44,011 nt of DNA from JAAFHN01 sp031421855 (GCA_031421855.1 JANOPN010000166.1:1-44011); one strand, 5' to 3'; counted from the stretch's first letter, positions 25,759 to 33,679 are shown. Notes: generated by a model from the letters alone, not told the origin. Numbers and translations: made by a program.

Positions 25759-25863
25759 TTAGGACTGAAGCAACCTTGTCCCAGCAAGGCGCAGCGACGA
25801 AGACGGTGCGAACAGCACGGCTAGGAGCTGCAACGCCGCTGGGGCGGTTTTGCGTCCGTCTTA
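25759..25863 (+). repeat. Type B hairpin repeat, intact copy
   Basis: A 105-bp element. Terminal inverted repeats TTAGGACTGAAGCAAC...CCCAGC and, reversed, TTAAGACGGACGCAAA...CCCAGC match at about 18 of 27 positions. The core CAAGGCGCAGCGACG, the hairpin GTGC-GAACA-GCAC and GGAGCTGCAACGCCG are as in copies 1 and 31663. It ends 4 nt before the cytochrome c stop codon, in a convergent gene pair. Confidence 0.85.
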
Positions 25864-25867
25864 ACCC

Positions 25868-26557
25868 TTAACGAAACTTGCTTTGTGGTACGACCTTCAA
25901 ATCGGAGTCCAGCGAAGCAATATAAGCTGCGATTTGCTTCAACTCCGCATTGGTGTACTGCTTGGCAAAGCCACTCATCACCGCATTGGCGCGGCCCACT
26001 TTGGCGTTGTTTTCGGTTTTGTAAGCCTTGAGCGCGACCGTCAAATAGTCCGCGTGCTGACCGGCCAATTTGGGCACGTTGTCGGCATTGGGCTTGTTGA
26101 AGTTGTCACCGTGACAGCTCACGCAAGCACCTTTTTTAATCAGGGCATCAACCGCTGCACTCGGCGCGGGCGCTGCAGCGGGGGAGTTGCGCGCTGCATC
26201 TGCACCGTGAGTTGAGTAAAAAGCTGCGTAATCCAGCATGTCTTGCTCGGTCATCGGTGTCGCAATCGCGCCCATGGTCGGGTGCTTGCGCTCGCCTGCT
26301 TTGTAAGCGTTCAGGGCGCTGACGATGTATTTGGCGCTTTGACCCGAGATTTTTGGCACCTTGTAAATCTCAGGAAAGCTGGCTTGGTAACCCACAATGC
26401 CGTGGCAGCCAATGCACAACGCTGCCTTGGCTTTGCCTGCGGCGGCGCTGCCTTCTTTGGCAGCGGCAGCCTGCGAAAACGCTGGTGAGGCAGCAAGAGC
26501 AGACGCGGTCACCACAGCGACAGCGGCCAAGGATTGCAGGAGCGAGGGCAGGTTCAT
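25868..26557 (-). CDS. Diheme cytochrome c (c4/c553-like)
   Basis: A periplasmic diheme c-type cytochrome of 229 residues. The signal peptide (about 8-29, cleavage near AFSQA) precedes two tandem class I domains, each with CxxCH (CIGCH at 48-52 and CVSCH near 143). Axial methionines are plausible in HPTMGAIATPM and AVMSGF. It resembles cytochrome c4 electron carriers feeding terminal oxidases. The start at 26557 (MNLPSLL) makes a clean signal peptide; an in-frame ATG 12 nt upstream exists. It stands alone, convergent with hemL and divergent from the MoxR gene. Confidence 0.93.
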   Translation of the reverse strand: MNLPSLLQSLAAVAVVTASALAASPAFSQAAAAKEGSAAAGKAKAALCIGCHGIVGYQASFPEIYKVPKISGQSAKYIVSALNAYKAGERKHPTMGAIATPMTEQDMLDYAAFYSTHGADAARNSPAAAPAPSAAVDALIKKGACVSCHGDNFNKPNADNVPKLAGQHADYLTVALKAYKTENNAKVGRANAVMSGFAKQYTNAELKQIAAYIASLDSDLKVVPQSKFR

Positions 26558-26687
26558 TTCAGCGCACAATTTGAATAATCGATGGATCAGCCGCTCACCA
26601 AAAGTCTTAAGCTAAGCGTTGACTGACCAGATAACCTCTCATTATATCGGGGGCAACCCCTAGCAATTGCGTCGAAAGCGCCAACAC

Positions 26688-27542
26688 ATGAAATTCCAAG
26701 GTTCTGCCAATTACGTGGCCACACAAGACTTGATGATGGCCGTCAATGCGTCGATCACACTGCGTCGCCCATTGCTCATCAAAGGCGAGCCCGGCACCGG
26801 CAAAACCATGCTGGCTGAAGAGGTGGCGCAGGCGCTCAAGCTGCCCTTGCTGCAGTGGCACGTCAAAAGCACAACCAAGGCACAGCAAGGCTTGTACGAG
26901 TACGACGCGGTTAGCCGTTTGCGTGACAGCCAGCTCTCCGACATTGACGGCGGCGAGCGGGTCAAAAACATCCACAACTACATCGTCAAGGGCGTGTTGT
27001 GGCAAGCGTTCACGGCTGACGAGCCGGTCGCACTCTTGATTGACGAAATCGACAAAGCCGACATTGAATTCCCCAACGACTTGCTGCGCGAGCTCGACCG
27101 CATGGAGTTTTATTGCTACGAAACCCGCGAAATGATTCGCGCCAAACACCGCCCGGTGGTGTTCATCACCTCAAACAACGAAAAAGAGCTACCTGACGCG
27201 TTTTTGCGCCGCTGCTTTTTCCACTACATCAAGTTCCCCGATGTGGAGACCATGCAGCGCATTGTTGAGGTGCATTTTCCAGGCCTCAAACGCGAACTGT
27301 TGGCCGCCGCACTCAAAAGCTTTTACCAAGTCCGCGACTTGCCGGGCATCAAAAAGAAACCCAGCACGTCGGAGCTGGTGGATTGGCTCAAGCTGCTGCT
27401 GGCCGAGGACATTGGTGCCGAAGTTTTGCAGTCTGGCGACAACAAAGTGTCGATCCCGCCGATGGTCGGCGCGCTGCTCAAAAACGAGCAAGACGTGAGC
27501 TTGTTTGAGAAGCTGGTGTTCATGAACTCGCGTGGGCGCTGA
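26688..27542 (+). CDS. MoxR-family AAA+ ATPase
   Basis: A 284-residue AAA+ ATPase with Walker A GEPGTGKT (33-40), Walker B ALLIDEIDKAD (about 111-121), sensor-1 VFITSNNEKELPDAFLRRC and a C-terminal lid. MoxR ATPases act as chaperones, usually with a VWA-domain partner, in assembly or activation of enzyme complexes. A CoxE-type VWA gene lies 1.2 kb downstream with a GNAT gene between them. The start ATG at 26688 (MKFQGSANY) begins the conserved domain. The target complex is not apparent: no CO dehydrogenase or methanol dehydrogenase genes are in the window. Confidence 0.94.
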   Translation: MKFQGSANYVATQDLMMAVNASITLRRPLLIKGEPGTGKTMLAEEVAQALKLPLLQWHVKSTTKAQQGLYEYDAVSRLRDSQLSDIDGGERVKNIHNYIVKGVLWQAFTADEPVALLIDEIDKADIEFPNDLLRELDRMEFYCYETREMIRAKHRPVVFITSNNEKELPDAFLRRCFFHYIKFPDVETMQRIVEVHFPGLKRELLAAALKSFYQVRDLPGIKKKPSTSELVDWLKLLLAEDIGAEVLQSGDNKVSIPPMVGALLKNEQDVSLFEKLVFMNSRGR

Positions 27543-27559
27543 AACGGCTTGTTTTCCGA

Positions 27560-27624
27560 TTTTTTTACGATAAATTCGCCTTTGGTCACCGGATCTATTG
27601 AGTCTGTTGCTATTTATTTAGGAG
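27560..27624 (+). repeat. Type A 65-bp repeat, copy 6, carrying the GNAT ribosome-binding site
   Basis: TTTTTTTACGATAAATTCGC, then TTTGGTCACCGGATCTATTG and AGTCTGTTGCTATTTATTTA, ending in GGAG. The terminal AGGAG (27620-27624) lies 4 nt before the GTG start of the next gene, so the repeat provides its Shine-Dalgarno. The copy in ntrC ends similarly (TATTATTTTAGGA). Confidence 0.85.
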
Positions 27625-27628
27625 TCGT

Positions 27629-28732
27629 GTGAATCACCCTGAGCGCTACTTTGACCGCCCCACCCTCAGCGGACATGGCTTTCGCCTAGAGCCACTGGGC
27701 ATGACCCACGAGAACGGTCTGCGGGCGGCGGCGGCTGACGGTGAGCTGTGGAATTTGCGGGTCACCAGCGTACCCGAGCCACAGAACACCGCTGCCTATA
27801 TTCAGTCGGCGTTGACCATGCATGCCGAGAAAAAGCGCGTGCCTTTTGCCGTCATCGAAGAGGCAACCGGCCGCGTGTTGGGCAGCACGAGCTACCACGA
27901 CTTGCTGCCCGAGTGCGGTCGACTTGAGATTGGCTACACCTGGTACGCCAAGTCGATGCAGCGCTCAAACCTCAACACCAGCAGCAAATTGCTGTTGATG
28001 TCTCACGCGTTTGATGAGTTGGGTGCTGAACTGGTGGGCTGGCGTACGGACATCTTTAACCACCGCTCGCAGCGCGCGATTGAGCGTCTCGGCGCCACGC
28101 GCGAAGCTGTTTTGCGAATGCAAGGCATGCGGCGCGACGGCACGGTGCGCGATACCGTGATTTATGGCATGCCGGCCAGCGACTGGCCAGATGCCAAAGC
28201 CAAGCTGGTTGCACGGCTAAGCAGTGGCGCCAAGCCCCGCGCCACCCTTGATCTGCGTTTTGTGCCGTTTGCCGAGCTTGATGCCGAGTCCGCCAACCAA
28301 TTGGCCCGATTAGACGCGGGCGCCGGCTCGACCCGCTTTGTCGCGCTCAACGGCGTGTCAATCACGAATCACATCAAATGCCCGTATTCGCAGCTCATCG
28401 CGATCATGAATGGCAGCGAGCCCGTTGGCATGATGTTGGTGATCGACCCCAGTCTGAACCCCGACCTTTCCAAGCAGGCAGGCGAGGCCCCTGACGCGTT
28501 GTACCTTTGGCGCTTGATGGTGGCATTTAAATACCAAGGCCAGGGCATTGGGCAACTGGCGCTGCAAGAGCTGGTAAAAATGGCTCAGCGCAGGCCATTG
28601 CTTGCGCAACTGCGACTCAGCCACGGGCCGCACGAGGGCAACCCGGGGCCGCTGTACGAGCGATTTGGGTTCACGTACACCGGTGAAATCGACGGCATTG
28701 AACGCGTCATGACAATGAACATTCCAACCTGA
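27629..28732 (+). CDS. Tandem-domain GNAT N-acetyltransferase
   Basis: A 367-residue fusion of two GNAT folds. The N-terminal half (about 10-190) is RimJ/RimL-like (FRLEPLGMTHENG, GRVLGSTSYHDLL, RLEIGYTWYA, NHRSQRAIERLGA). The C-terminal half (about 210-367) is a second GNAT with an acetyl-CoA loop in the region FKYQGQGIGQLAL and LYERFGFTYTGE. The start is GTG at 27629 with AGGAG at 27620, contributed by a type A repeat. It sits between the MoxR and VWA genes; the VWA gene starts 8 nt after its stop. The substrate is unknown: the N-half suggests a protein or peptide amine, the C-half a small amine. Confidence 0.9.
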   Translation: MNHPERYFDRPTLSGHGFRLEPLGMTHENGLRAAAADGELWNLRVTSVPEPQNTAAYIQSALTMHAEKKRVPFAVIEEATGRVLGSTSYHDLLPECGRLEIGYTWYAKSMQRSNLNTSSKLLLMSHAFDELGAELVGWRTDIFNHRSQRAIERLGATREAVLRMQGMRRDGTVRDTVIYGMPASDWPDAKAKLVARLSSGAKPRATLDLRFVPFAELDAESANQLARLDAGAGSTRFVALNGVSITNHIKCPYSQLIAIMNGSEPVGMMLVIDPSLNPDLSKQAGEAPDALYLWRLMVAFKYQGQGIGQLALQELVKMAQRRPLLAQLRLSHGPHEGNPGPLYERFGFTYTGEIDGIERVMTMNIPT

Positions 28733-28740
28733 ACAGCCCC

Positions 28741-29931
28741 ATGCTGACTGATTTTTTCTACACCCTGCGAAGCGCCAAACTGCCCGTTTCTGTCAAAGAG
28801 TATTTGAGCCTACTCGAAGCACTCAAGGCAGGCGTGGTGGGCCCCGCCAGCGAAGACGGCTACAAAATAGACGACTTTTACTACTTGAGCCGCACCGCCT
28901 TGGTCAAAGACGAAAAGCACTTTGACAAGTTTGACCGCGCTTTTGCCGCGTATTTCAAGGGCGTCGAGATGGTGGCCGACTTCAGCCAAGACGTACCGCT
29001 GGAGTGGTTGCGCAAGAATCTTGAGCTGCAACTCAGCCCCGAAGAGAAGGCCAAGATTGAGGCCATGGGCTGGGACGAGCTGATGGAGACGTTGAAAAAG
29101 CGCTTCGAAGAGCAAAAAGAGCGCCACGAAGGCGGCAACCGCATGATCGGCACAGGCGGCACCTCGCCATTTGGGGCCAATGGTTTCAACCCACAAGGCA
29201 TTCGCATCGGACAAGCGGGTAGCCGCAACAAAAGCGCCGTCAAGGTATGGGACCAACGCGCCTACCGCGACTACGACGACACCCAAGAGCTCGGCACCCG
29301 CAACATCAAAGTGGCGTTGCGGCGGCTGCGCAAATTCGCCCGCGAGGGCACGCCCGACGAGCTCGATTTGGACGACACCATCCGCTCAACCGCCGCCAAC
29401 GCAGGCTACCTCGACATCAAAATGGTGCCCGAGCGCCACAACAAGGTCAAAGTGCTGCTGCTCATGGACGTGGGTGGCACCATGGACGAACACATCAAAC
29501 GAGTCGAAGAACTGTTCAGCGCAGCCAAGACCGAGTTCAAGACGATTGAGTTTTTTTACTTTCACAACTGTGTCTACGACTACATGTGGAAGAACAACCG
29601 ACGCCGGTTCAGCGAAAAATTCCCGACCCAAGACATCATTCGCAAATACAACAAAGACTACAAGCTGATTTTTGTTGGCGACGCGACCATGAGCCCGTAC
29701 GAGATTTTGCAACCTGGCGGCAGCGTGGAGTACAACAACGAAGAGGCCGGTAGCGTCTGGATGCAGCGCCTCACCCAAGCCTTTCCGAAATTCGCCTGGA
29801 TCAACCCCGAGCCCCAAGGCGTGTGGGAGTATCGGCAAAGCATCAGCATCGTGCAGCAACTGGTTAACCAACGCATGTTCCCGTTAACGCTGTCGGGTCT
29901 TGAGGGTGCGATGAAGTTGCTCAGCAAATAG
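28741..29931 (+). CDS. CoxE-type VWA-domain protein
   Basis: A 396-residue protein of the CoxE/VWA family, the usual partner of MoxR ATPases. A helical N-terminal region (1-210) contains a QNRMIG-like Gly/Asn-rich segment (GGNRMIGTGGTSPFGANG, about 131-148). The VWA domain begins near 235 (VKVLLLMDVGGTMDEHI). Its MIDAS motif reads D-V-G-G-T instead of DxSxS, a reduced metal site that I believe is usual in this subfamily. The C-terminus holds FAWINPEP and the VNQRMFPLTLSGL segment. It is probably cotranscribed with the GNAT gene. Confidence 0.93.
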   Translation: MLTDFFYTLRSAKLPVSVKEYLSLLEALKAGVVGPASEDGYKIDDFYYLSRTALVKDEKHFDKFDRAFAAYFKGVEMVADFSQDVPLEWLRKNLELQLSPEEKAKIEAMGWDELMETLKKRFEEQKERHEGGNRMIGTGGTSPFGANGFNPQGIRIGQAGSRNKSAVKVWDQRAYRDYDDTQELGTRNIKVALRRLRKFAREGTPDELDLDDTIRSTAANAGYLDIKMVPERHNKVKVLLLMDVGGTMDEHIKRVEELFSAAKTEFKTIEFFYFHNCVYDYMWKNNRRRFSEKFPTQDIIRKYNKDYKLIFVGDATMSPYEILQPGGSVEYNNEEAGSVWMQRLTQAFPKFAWINPEPQGVWEYRQSISIVQQLVNQRMFPLTLSGLEGAMKLLSK

Positions 29932-30000
29932 CCGCAAGCAAAACCACCCTCGTCGGCCTAAAATGCGCAGTGGTGTCCTGCCTTAAGCGCACCACTCTTT

Positions 30001-30075
30001 GCCGCCATAGTTCAATGGATAGAACGAGTGCCTCCTAAGCGCTAGATGCAGGTTCGATTCCTGCTGGTGGTACCA
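30001..30075 (+). tRNA. tRNA-Arg (anticodon CCT)
   Basis: A complete cloverleaf. The acceptor GCCGCCA pairs with TGGTGGT (two G-T wobbles), and the D-arm includes TAGTTCAATGGATAGA. The anticodon stem AGTGC/GCGCT encloses loop CTCCTAA (anticodon CCT, reading AGG). The T-arm is GCAGG-TTCGATT-CCTGC, followed by discriminator A and encoded CCA. It lies 69 nt after the VWA gene. Confidence 0.97.
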
Positions 30076-30108
30076 ACCCCCCACACAATTTCTGTAACAA
30101 AGGCCACC

Positions 30109-31545
30109 ATGAGCTACCAAGACACCTTGCTGATGATCAACAACGAGTGGCGCGAAGCGGGCGATGCGGCATCGCTGTCCGTGGTCAACCCTGCAACTGG
30201 TAGCGAAATTGGCCGCGTGTCGCGCGCCACCACCGCCGACCTCGACGCCGCCTTGGCCGCCGCCCAAAAAGGCTTTGAGCTGTGGCGCGACACCCCAGCC
30301 GTCGAGCGCGCTCGCCTCATGCGCGCGGCGGCCCAACTCCTCCGCGAGCGCGTCGAGCCCATCGCCACGCTGCTGACCATGGAGCAAGGCAAACCACTGG
30401 CCGAGGCCCGGGTTGAAGTCATGTCGGGCGCCGACACGCTGGACTATTTGGCCGAGGACGGTCGCCGCATCGCTGGGCGCATCGTGTCGCCCCGCCACGT
30501 CAACCAGCAACAGCAAGTGCTGAAGCAGCCCGTCGGCGTGGTCGCGGCATTCACGCCATGGAACTTTCCGATCAACCAAATCGTTCGCAAACTCGGTGCG
30601 GCTTTAGCCACCGGGTGCAGCATCATCATCAAAGCACCCGAAGAAACACCCGCCTCACCCGCCGCGCTGGTGCGCTGCTTCGTCGATGCGGGCGTTCCGG
30701 CTGGCGTTGTGGGCCTGGTGTATGGCATTCCAGCCGATATTTCGAGCTACTTGATTGCTCACCCCATCGTGCGCAAAATCAGCTTCACTGGCTCAACACC
30801 GGTTGGCAAAATGCTGGCCGCGATGGCGGGTCAACACATGAAGCGCATCACGATGGAGCTCGGCGGCCACGCGCCAGTGGTGGTTTGCGAAGATGCCGAT
30901 GTCGCGTTGGCGGTCAAAGCGGCTGGGGCAGCCAAGTTTCGCAACGCGGGCCAAGTCTGCATTTCGCCGACGCGCTTTTTGGTTCACCGCAGTGTGCAGG
31001 CCGAGTTTGTGGCAGGCATGCACGCCTTGACTCAAAAAATCACCGTCGGAGACGGCTTAACCGCTGGCACCACCATGGGGCCCATGGCCAACCCGCGCCG
31101 CGTGGACGCCATGGTCAAGCTCATGGCGGATGCGCGCGCACGCGGGGTCGAAGTGGTCGCAGGCGGTGACCGCCCCGCCGGTGCAGGCAACTATTTCCCG
31201 CCAACTGTGCTCAACAACGTGCCGCTGGACGCCAGTGTGTTCAACGACGAGCCCTTTGGCCCCGTCGCAGCCATTCGCGCGTTTGACACCATGGACGAGG
31301 CCATCTCAGAGGCGAACCGCCTCTCGTTTGGTCTGGCCAGCTACGCCTTCACCAAGAGCCTCAAGCACCAACACCAACTCGCCCAGCAAATGCAAGCCGG
31401 CATGCTCTGGATCAACCAGCCCGCCATGGCCGTGCCCGAAATGCCCTTTGGCGGCATGAAAGACTCCGGCTACGGCACCGAAGGTGGATTCGAGGCGCTG
31501 GAGGGCTACCTCAACACCCGAACCGTGTCGACGATGATGTTGTAA
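30109..31545 (+). CDS. NAD(P)-dependent succinate-semialdehyde dehydrogenase-type aldehyde dehydrogenase
   Basis: A 478-residue class I aldehyde dehydrogenase: TPWNFPINQI, FTGSTPVGKML (cofactor-binding), catalytic Glu in MELGGHAPVVV, catalytic Cys in NAGQVCISPTRF, and NDEPFGPVAAI. The closest named group by pattern is GabD/SSADH, which oxidises succinate semialdehyde to succinate in GABA breakdown; related semialdehyde substrates are possible. The start ATG at 30109 (MSYQDTLLMINNEW) begins 34 nt after the tRNA. No GABA transaminase gene is adjacent. A strong terminator follows. Confidence 0.9.
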   Translation: MSYQDTLLMINNEWREAGDAASLSVVNPATGSEIGRVSRATTADLDAALAAAQKGFELWRDTPAVERARLMRAAAQLLRERVEPIATLLTMEQGKPLAEARVEVMSGADTLDYLAEDGRRIAGRIVSPRHVNQQQQVLKQPVGVVAAFTPWNFPINQIVRKLGAALATGCSIIIKAPEETPASPAALVRCFVDAGVPAGVVGLVYGIPADISSYLIAHPIVRKISFTGSTPVGKMLAAMAGQHMKRITMELGGHAPVVVCEDADVALAVKAAGAAKFRNAGQVCISPTRFLVHRSVQAEFVAGMHALTQKITVGDGLTAGTTMGPMANPRRVDAMVKLMADARARGVEVVAGGDRPAGAGNYFPPTVLNNVPLDASVFNDEPFGPVAAIRAFDTMDEAISEANRLSFGLASYAFTKSLKHQHQLAQQMQAGMLWINQPAMAVPEMPFGGMKDSGYGTEGGFEALEGYLNTRTVSTMML

Positions 31546-31558
31546 CTGGCTCAATGCC

Positions 31559-31595
31559 AAAAAAAGGCCCCAGCGATGCCATGGGGCCTTTTTTT
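31559..31595 (+). terminator. Rho-independent terminator
   Basis: A perfect stem GGCCCCA / TGGGGCC with a 9-nt loop, preceded by an A-run and followed by seven T, so it could work in both directions. The T-run is also the left end of the type A repeat that follows. Confidence 0.9.
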
Positions 31596-31651
31596 ATGCC
31601 AAATGCGACTCTGGTCACCGGATTCATTGGGCTTGTTGCTATCAAAAATGA
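31591..31651 (+). repeat. Type A 65-bp repeat, copy 7
   Basis: TTTTTATGCCAAATGCGACT, then CTGGTCACCGGATTCATTGG and GCTTGTTGCTATC. It is close to the consensus. Its initial T-run forms the tail of the terminator after the aldehyde dehydrogenase gene; a type B repeat starts 11 nt further on. Confidence 0.85.
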
Positions 31652-31662
31652 ATCAAATTCAC

Positions 31663-32006
31663 TAGGACGTACGCAAAATTGTCCCAGCAAGGCGCAGCGA
31701 CGACGACAGTGCGAACCGCACGGCTAGCCCGCATATTTCACCGTGAACGTGTTTTTGCGGCGTTTTGTCGAGGCAAACGTGGTCATTTCTATCAAATCCA
31801 ATTTGTACCGTCGCAAAAACACTCGGCACCATCGCATCCCCGCAGCGGGCGCAGCGCCGCACCGCCTGCCTTGCAGGGGCATTGAGCCCCTGACGCGCCA
31901 TGCGGCACGCCGCTGCATCCCGCTGCGGCGTGCGCTGGATGCCGTCACGGTGAAATACGCGGGCTAGGGGCTGCAACGCGGCTGGGGCGGTTTTGCGCAA
32001 GTCCTT
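31663..32006 (+). repeat. Type B hairpin repeat, split by a MITE-like insertion
   Basis: The left part (31663-31727: AGGACGTACGCAAAATTG, CCCAGCAAGGCGCAGCGACG, hairpin GTGC-GAACC-GCAC, GGCTAG) and right part (31964-32006: CTAGGGGCTGCAACG, GGGGCGGTTTTGCGC, AGTCCT) join to a normal element of about 105 bp once the 236-bp insertion and one CTAG are removed. It ends about 5 nt before the stop codon of the permease gene. The gap 31546-32011 has no gene that I can support. Confidence 0.85.
31728..31963. mobile_element. MITE-like element with 19-bp terminal inverted repeats and CTAG target duplication
   Basis: A 236-bp segment begins CCCGCATATTTCACCGTGA and ends with its inverse (18 of 19 matches), flanked on both sides by CTAG. 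Inside are further inverted repeats: GTGTTTTTGCGGCG (31749) against CGTCGCAAAAACAC (31809), CAGGGGC/GCCCCTG (31874/31886) and GCACGCCGC/GCGGCGTGC (31905/31925). There is no transposase-sized frame, so it would need an enzyme in trans. A palindromic CTAG duplication is known for some IS5-related elements, but the family here is unassigned. Confidence 0.75.
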
Positions 32007-32011
32007 TTAGT

Positions 32012-33628
32012 TCATTGCCGCAGCGCGCGACTCAGCAGCCAAACCGGCCCCAAACCCACCAAAACAATGGCCAGACTGGGCAGCGCAGCCTCAGAGAGGC
32101 GCTCGTCTCGGGCAAGTTGGTAGGCCATGACCGCCAGGGTGTCGGTGTTGAACGGGCGCAGCACAAGGGTCGCCGGAAGCTCTTTCATCACGTCAACAAA
32201 CACGAGCAAGGCACCGGCCAACACGGGGCGTTTGAGCAGCGGCCAGTGCACCCGGGCAAACAAGCCCCACGCGCCAACGCCCAACAGCCGGGCTGAATCG
32301 TCCAAACTGGCTGGCACTCGGGCATAACCGGCTTGCACGCTTTGCAAGGCCACGGCTGAAAAACGAATCAGGTATGCCCACATGAGCCCAACCGCTGTGG
32401 TCGTGACCAGCGCCCCCAGCCCCAAGCTGGGGTAGCTGGCCTGCACCGCCGCGACTGGAATCAGCAAACCCACCACAACCACCGCGCCGGGCACGGCATA
32501 GCCCAGCCCAATCAAGCGGGTCGCAAATTGAGTGGCGCGGTCGCGCCAGCGGCGCGCCGCGTACGCAAAGCCCAGCCCAACCGCAACGGTTGCGACGCTC
32601 GCGACACTGGCTAAAGCCAGCGAATTCAGCGCCCACTGCGCAAAGCGCGCCCAGTGAGTGCCGCCGTCAGCCGCGCTCTCGCCCCCGAGTGATACAACGA
32701 TTGGCCACACCATGATGACGACTGGAACCACAAAACCAAAGGCAATCGGCAACAAGCAAGCCAACACGGCAACGAGTTCACGTTTGCCACTCAGCCGCAG
32801 CGCTCGCGCCTCGGTCGGTCGAACCGCGCCGAGTTTGGCGCTGGCATACCGTTTGCGTGCCTGCGCGCGCTGCTCAATGGCCAAGAGCGCACCGACCACC
32901 AAGAGCAACATGAGGGCCAACTTGGCCGCTGCGACGCGGTTATCCAGCGTGAGCCAAGCTTTGTAGATACCCGCACTGAATGACTGCACCCCAAAGTAGC
33001 TCACCACGCCAAAGTCAGCCAAAGTCTCCATGAGCACCAAAGCAACCCCCCCCGCTAGCGCAGGCCTGGCCAAGGGCAGGGCGACGCGAACAATGCGGCG
33101 CTTGAGCGAGGCCCCCAAGAGCCGCGCGGCCTCCATCAAGTGGGTGGCGCGGTCAACCAAAGCGGCCCGTACCAACAAATAGACATACGGATACAGCGCC
33201 AAACTCAAACAAATCACCGCTCCGCCCAAATTGCGCACCTCAGGCAACACCCGGCCCTGCAAGCCAAAAGCCGATCGAACCGCGCTTTGCAGCGGCCCAG
33301 CGACCTGCAAAAAGTCGGTGTACGCATACGCCAACACATACGCGGGCATGGCAATTGGCAACAAAAGTGCCCACTCAAACCAGCGACGCCCCCGAAAGTC
33401 AAACAGCGTGACCGCGCACGCCGTGGCCGTGCCCAAAAGCGCTGTGCAAACGCCCACACCCAGGCACAACAGGGCGGATGTGAGGGTGTAGTCCCAAAGC
33501 ACCGTGGCCATCATTTCGCGTAACACCTGCACGGCCTCGACATCCAAACGCACGGCATAGGCCAGCAAGCCCAAAAGCGGCAAGGCGAGCACGGCGGCGA
33601 TGAAACACAAGATTAAACGATGGGTCAT
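32012..33628 (-). CDS. Fe3+-type ABC transporter permease (two fused permease domains)
   Basis: A 538-residue inner-membrane permease with about 12 hydrophobic segments and two binding-protein-dependent transport domains, the FbpB/AfuB layout for ferric iron import. Each half has an EAA-like loop (EAARLLGASLKRRIVRVALPLARPALA in the first, split here only for description; DSARLLGVGAWGLFARVHWP in the second). The start ATG at 33628 (MTHRLILCF) begins the first membrane segment. It is divergent from its ATPase gene with 87 nt between starts, holding a possible Fur box. No periplasmic binding-protein gene (fbpA) is in the window. Confidence 0.9.
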   Translation of the reverse strand: MTHRLILCFIAAVLALPLLGLLAYAVRLDVEAVQVLREMMATVLWDYTLTSALLCLGVGVCTALLGTATACAVTLFDFRGRRWFEWALLLPIAMPAYVLAYAYTDFLQVAGPLQSAVRSAFGLQGRVLPEVRNLGGAVICLSLALYPYVYLLVRAALVDRATHLMEAARLLGASLKRRIVRVALPLARPALAGGVALVLMETLADFGVVSYFGVQSFSAGIYKAWLTLDNRVAAAKLALMLLLVVGALLAIEQRAQARKRYASAKLGAVRPTEARALRLSGKRELVAVLACLLPIAFGFVVPVVIMVWPIVVSLGGESAADGGTHWARFAQWALNSLALASVASVATVAVGLGFAYAARRWRDRATQFATRLIGLGYAVPGAVVVVGLLIPVAAVQASYPSLGLGALVTTTAVGLMWAYLIRFSAVALQSVQAGYARVPASLDDSARLLGVGAWGLFARVHWPLLKRPVLAGALLVFVDVMKELPATLVLRPFNTDTLAVMAYQLARDERLSEAALPSLAIVLVGLGPVWLLSRALRQ

Positions 33629-33679
33629 GGATGAAAAACGCTGGGAATTGGCGAAAGAAATCGTTGCCAATTCGGTATT

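Noticed and set aside
29970..29996. Inverted repeat GTGGTG...CACCAC before the tRNA, considered as a terminator for the VWA gene
   Set aside because: The stem is short, the loop long and no proper T-run follows before the tRNA begins.
31743..31967. 74-codon plus-strand frame inside the MITE-like element
   Set aside because: It is composed of the internal inverted repeats and reads out through the terminal repeat; too short and without transposase motifs.
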